From assembly GCF_003050835.1 (NCBI RefSeq), contig NZ_QAOJ01000014.1, positions 1-64,000 of the forward strand: 64,000 nucleotides of DNA, written 5' to 3'. Source of the DNA: Pseudomonas sp. GV071 (GTDB lineage: Bacteria; Pseudomonadota; Gammaproteobacteria; Pseudomonadales; Pseudomonadaceae). The position numbers were made by a program, and so were the translations under genes. Position 1 is the stretch's first letter. Every line of letters starts with the position of its first letter. Below, piece after piece: positions 63,127-64,000 of the stretch. The notes under the pieces are model-generated. The model ran no database searches and had not been told where the DNA came from. It saw only the letters and a program-made list of their open reading frames with translations.

Positions 63127-64000
63127 ATGTCGTACCCGAGTTCCGCTATACGCCCTGTGTCTTTACTGCTCGCGGCCCTGCTGCTGGCCAGCGGTTGCGA
63201 TAAAGCCAAGGCGCCGGTTGAAGTGACTGTGGCCGCCATCAACGACTTTCACGGCAACCTGCTGAGCAGCCCGTTCAAGTACCCCGATGCGGCTGCGGCC
63301 GGTGGCGAGGTCAAACTCAAGGCCGGCGGCATTGCGGCCCTGAGCGGCGTGCTGGCCGAGTTGCGCCAGAAGGATGCCGAACTGCTGTTGATCGGCGCGG
63401 GCGACATGGTCGGCGGCAGTCCGCCTATTTCCTCGATGTGGGCCGATGAGCCGAGCGTGGATGCGCTGGACCTGTTGGGCCTGAAATTCTCCGTGGTCGG
63501 CAACCATGAACTGGACCAGGGCAAAGCCGAACTGCTGCGCCAGATCCAGGGCGGCTGCGAGTCGTCCCGGCCGGACAAAGCCTGCCAGTTCGACAAGGCC
63601 TACAAGGGCGCAAGCTTTCCCTATATCTCGGCCAACCTGATCGATACCCAGACCGGCAAACCGCTGTTTCAGCCGTACCGTATCGAGCAGGCCCACGGGG
63701 CGAAAATCGCCTTTGTCGGCGCTACCCTGAAAAACGTCGCGGCCTATGTCAGCGCCAAGAGCATGGACGGTCTGTCGACTGTCGATGAGGCCGACGCCAT
63801 CAATGCCTTGCTGCCCGAACTCAAGCAGCAGAATGTCGATGCCGTAGTGGTGGTGATTCACCAGGGCGGCGAAACCCCGGAGCGTTTCGACCAGCCGAAC
63901 TGCAGCCAGTTGAGTGGCGACGTGGTGGATGTGGTCAAGCGCCTCGACCCGCAGATCAAAGTGGTGATCACTGCGCACACGCACCAGGGCTACCTGTGCC
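63127..64000 (+). CDS. 5'-nucleotidase-family metallophosphatase lipoprotein, partial (3' end beyond window)
   Basis: At least 291 residues are present with no stop. ATG 63127 lies 16 bases after the exbB stop, with GGGGATTTCC before it. The lipobox is LLLASGCDK, so the protein is a lipoprotein of about residue 23 onward. Metal-binding motifs of the UshA/metallophosphatase fold are visible: AAINDFHGNLL near 39-49, GAGDMVGGS near 95, SVVGNHELDQG near 120, and near the cut end VVITAHTHQGYL. This type hydrolyses nucleotides to nucleosides and phosphate in the periplasm or outer envelope. It closes the exbD-tonB-receptor-exbB operon. Confidence 0.9.
   Translation, partial: MSYPSSAIRPVSLLLAALLLASGCDKAKAPVEVTVAAINDFHGNLLSSPFKYPDAAAAGGEVKLKAGGIAALSGVLAELRQKDAELLLIGAGDMVGGSPPISSMWADEPSVDALDLLGLKFSVVGNHELDQGKAELLRQIQGGCESSRPDKACQFDKAYKGASFPYISANLIDTQTGKPLFQPYRIEQAHGAKIAFVGATLKNVAAYVSAKSMDGLSTVDEADAINALLPELKQQNVDAVVVVIHQGGETPERFDQPNCSQLSGDVVDVVKRLDPQIKVVITAHTHQGYLC

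Overview
The window is a 64 kb piece of a GC-rich Pseudomonas chromosome, most likely of the P. fluorescens/P. putida side of the genus. Support comes from gene content and synteny (morA next to glyA, the cstA/ybdD/yjiA set, katB-ankB, a urease operon carrying an internal acetyltransferase gene, a Pseudomonas-type 8-oxoguanine deaminase) and from the many short palindromic repeats (REP-like GTGGGAGGGGCTT and TAGGAGCGGCTTCAGCCGCG types). No tRNA, rRNA, CRISPR array, prophage or insertion sequence was seen. Genes are dense, in short operons, with AGGAG-type ribosome sites.

Layout. 1-6.0 kb: polyamine-type ABC importer (ATPase, Tat-exported binding protein, two permeases) followed by an aldehyde dehydrogenase. 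6.1-12.0 kb: housekeeping and orphan enzymes (two GNATs, flavoprotein, orphan glutamine amidotransferase, TrhA, HDAC-family deacetylase, TesB). 12.0-18.7 kb: a six-gene archaic chaperone-usher (Csu-type) pilus operon behind an A+T-rich leader. 18.9-19.5 kb: HAD phosphatase. 19.6-23.5 kb: ureD-ureA-GNAT-ureB-ureC on the minus strand, with a sigma-54 promoter and NtrC-like sites upstream. 23.8-27.7 kb: TauE/SafE exporter, 8-oxoguanine deaminase and NCS2 purine permease. 27.9-33.6 kb: SDR, a polar amino-acid-type ABC importer and a divergent MocR regulator. 33.6-34.4 kb: a non-coding inverted pair of dispersed repeats. 34.4-39.6 kb: mscL, DUF465, katB-ankB, radA, PilZ. 39.6-43.7 kb: two uncharacterised envelope proteins and a DUF3015 protein. 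43.8-53.1 kb: cstA-ybdD-yjiA, glyA, morA. 53.3-57.8 kb: rutABCDF with divergent rutR. 57.8-64.0 kb: acid phosphatase aphA, then divergently exbD-tonB-receptor-exbB and a 5'-nucleotidase-family lipoprotein cut by the window end.

How the genes work together. A theme is nitrogen scavenging: urea (urease), pyrimidines (Rut), oxidised purine (8-oxoguanine deaminase with NCS2 permease), polyamines and amino acids. Two of these operons (ure and rut) carry good GG-N10-GC sigma-54 promoters, pointing to NtrC control; rut also has a RutR-like operator. A second theme is surface and c-di-GMP physiology (Csu pili, MorA, PilZ). The least explained system is the dedicated TonB/ExbBD/receptor operon joined to a periplasmic nucleotidase and facing an acid phosphatase, which suggests TonB-driven acquisition of a phosphorylated compound; this is inference from context.
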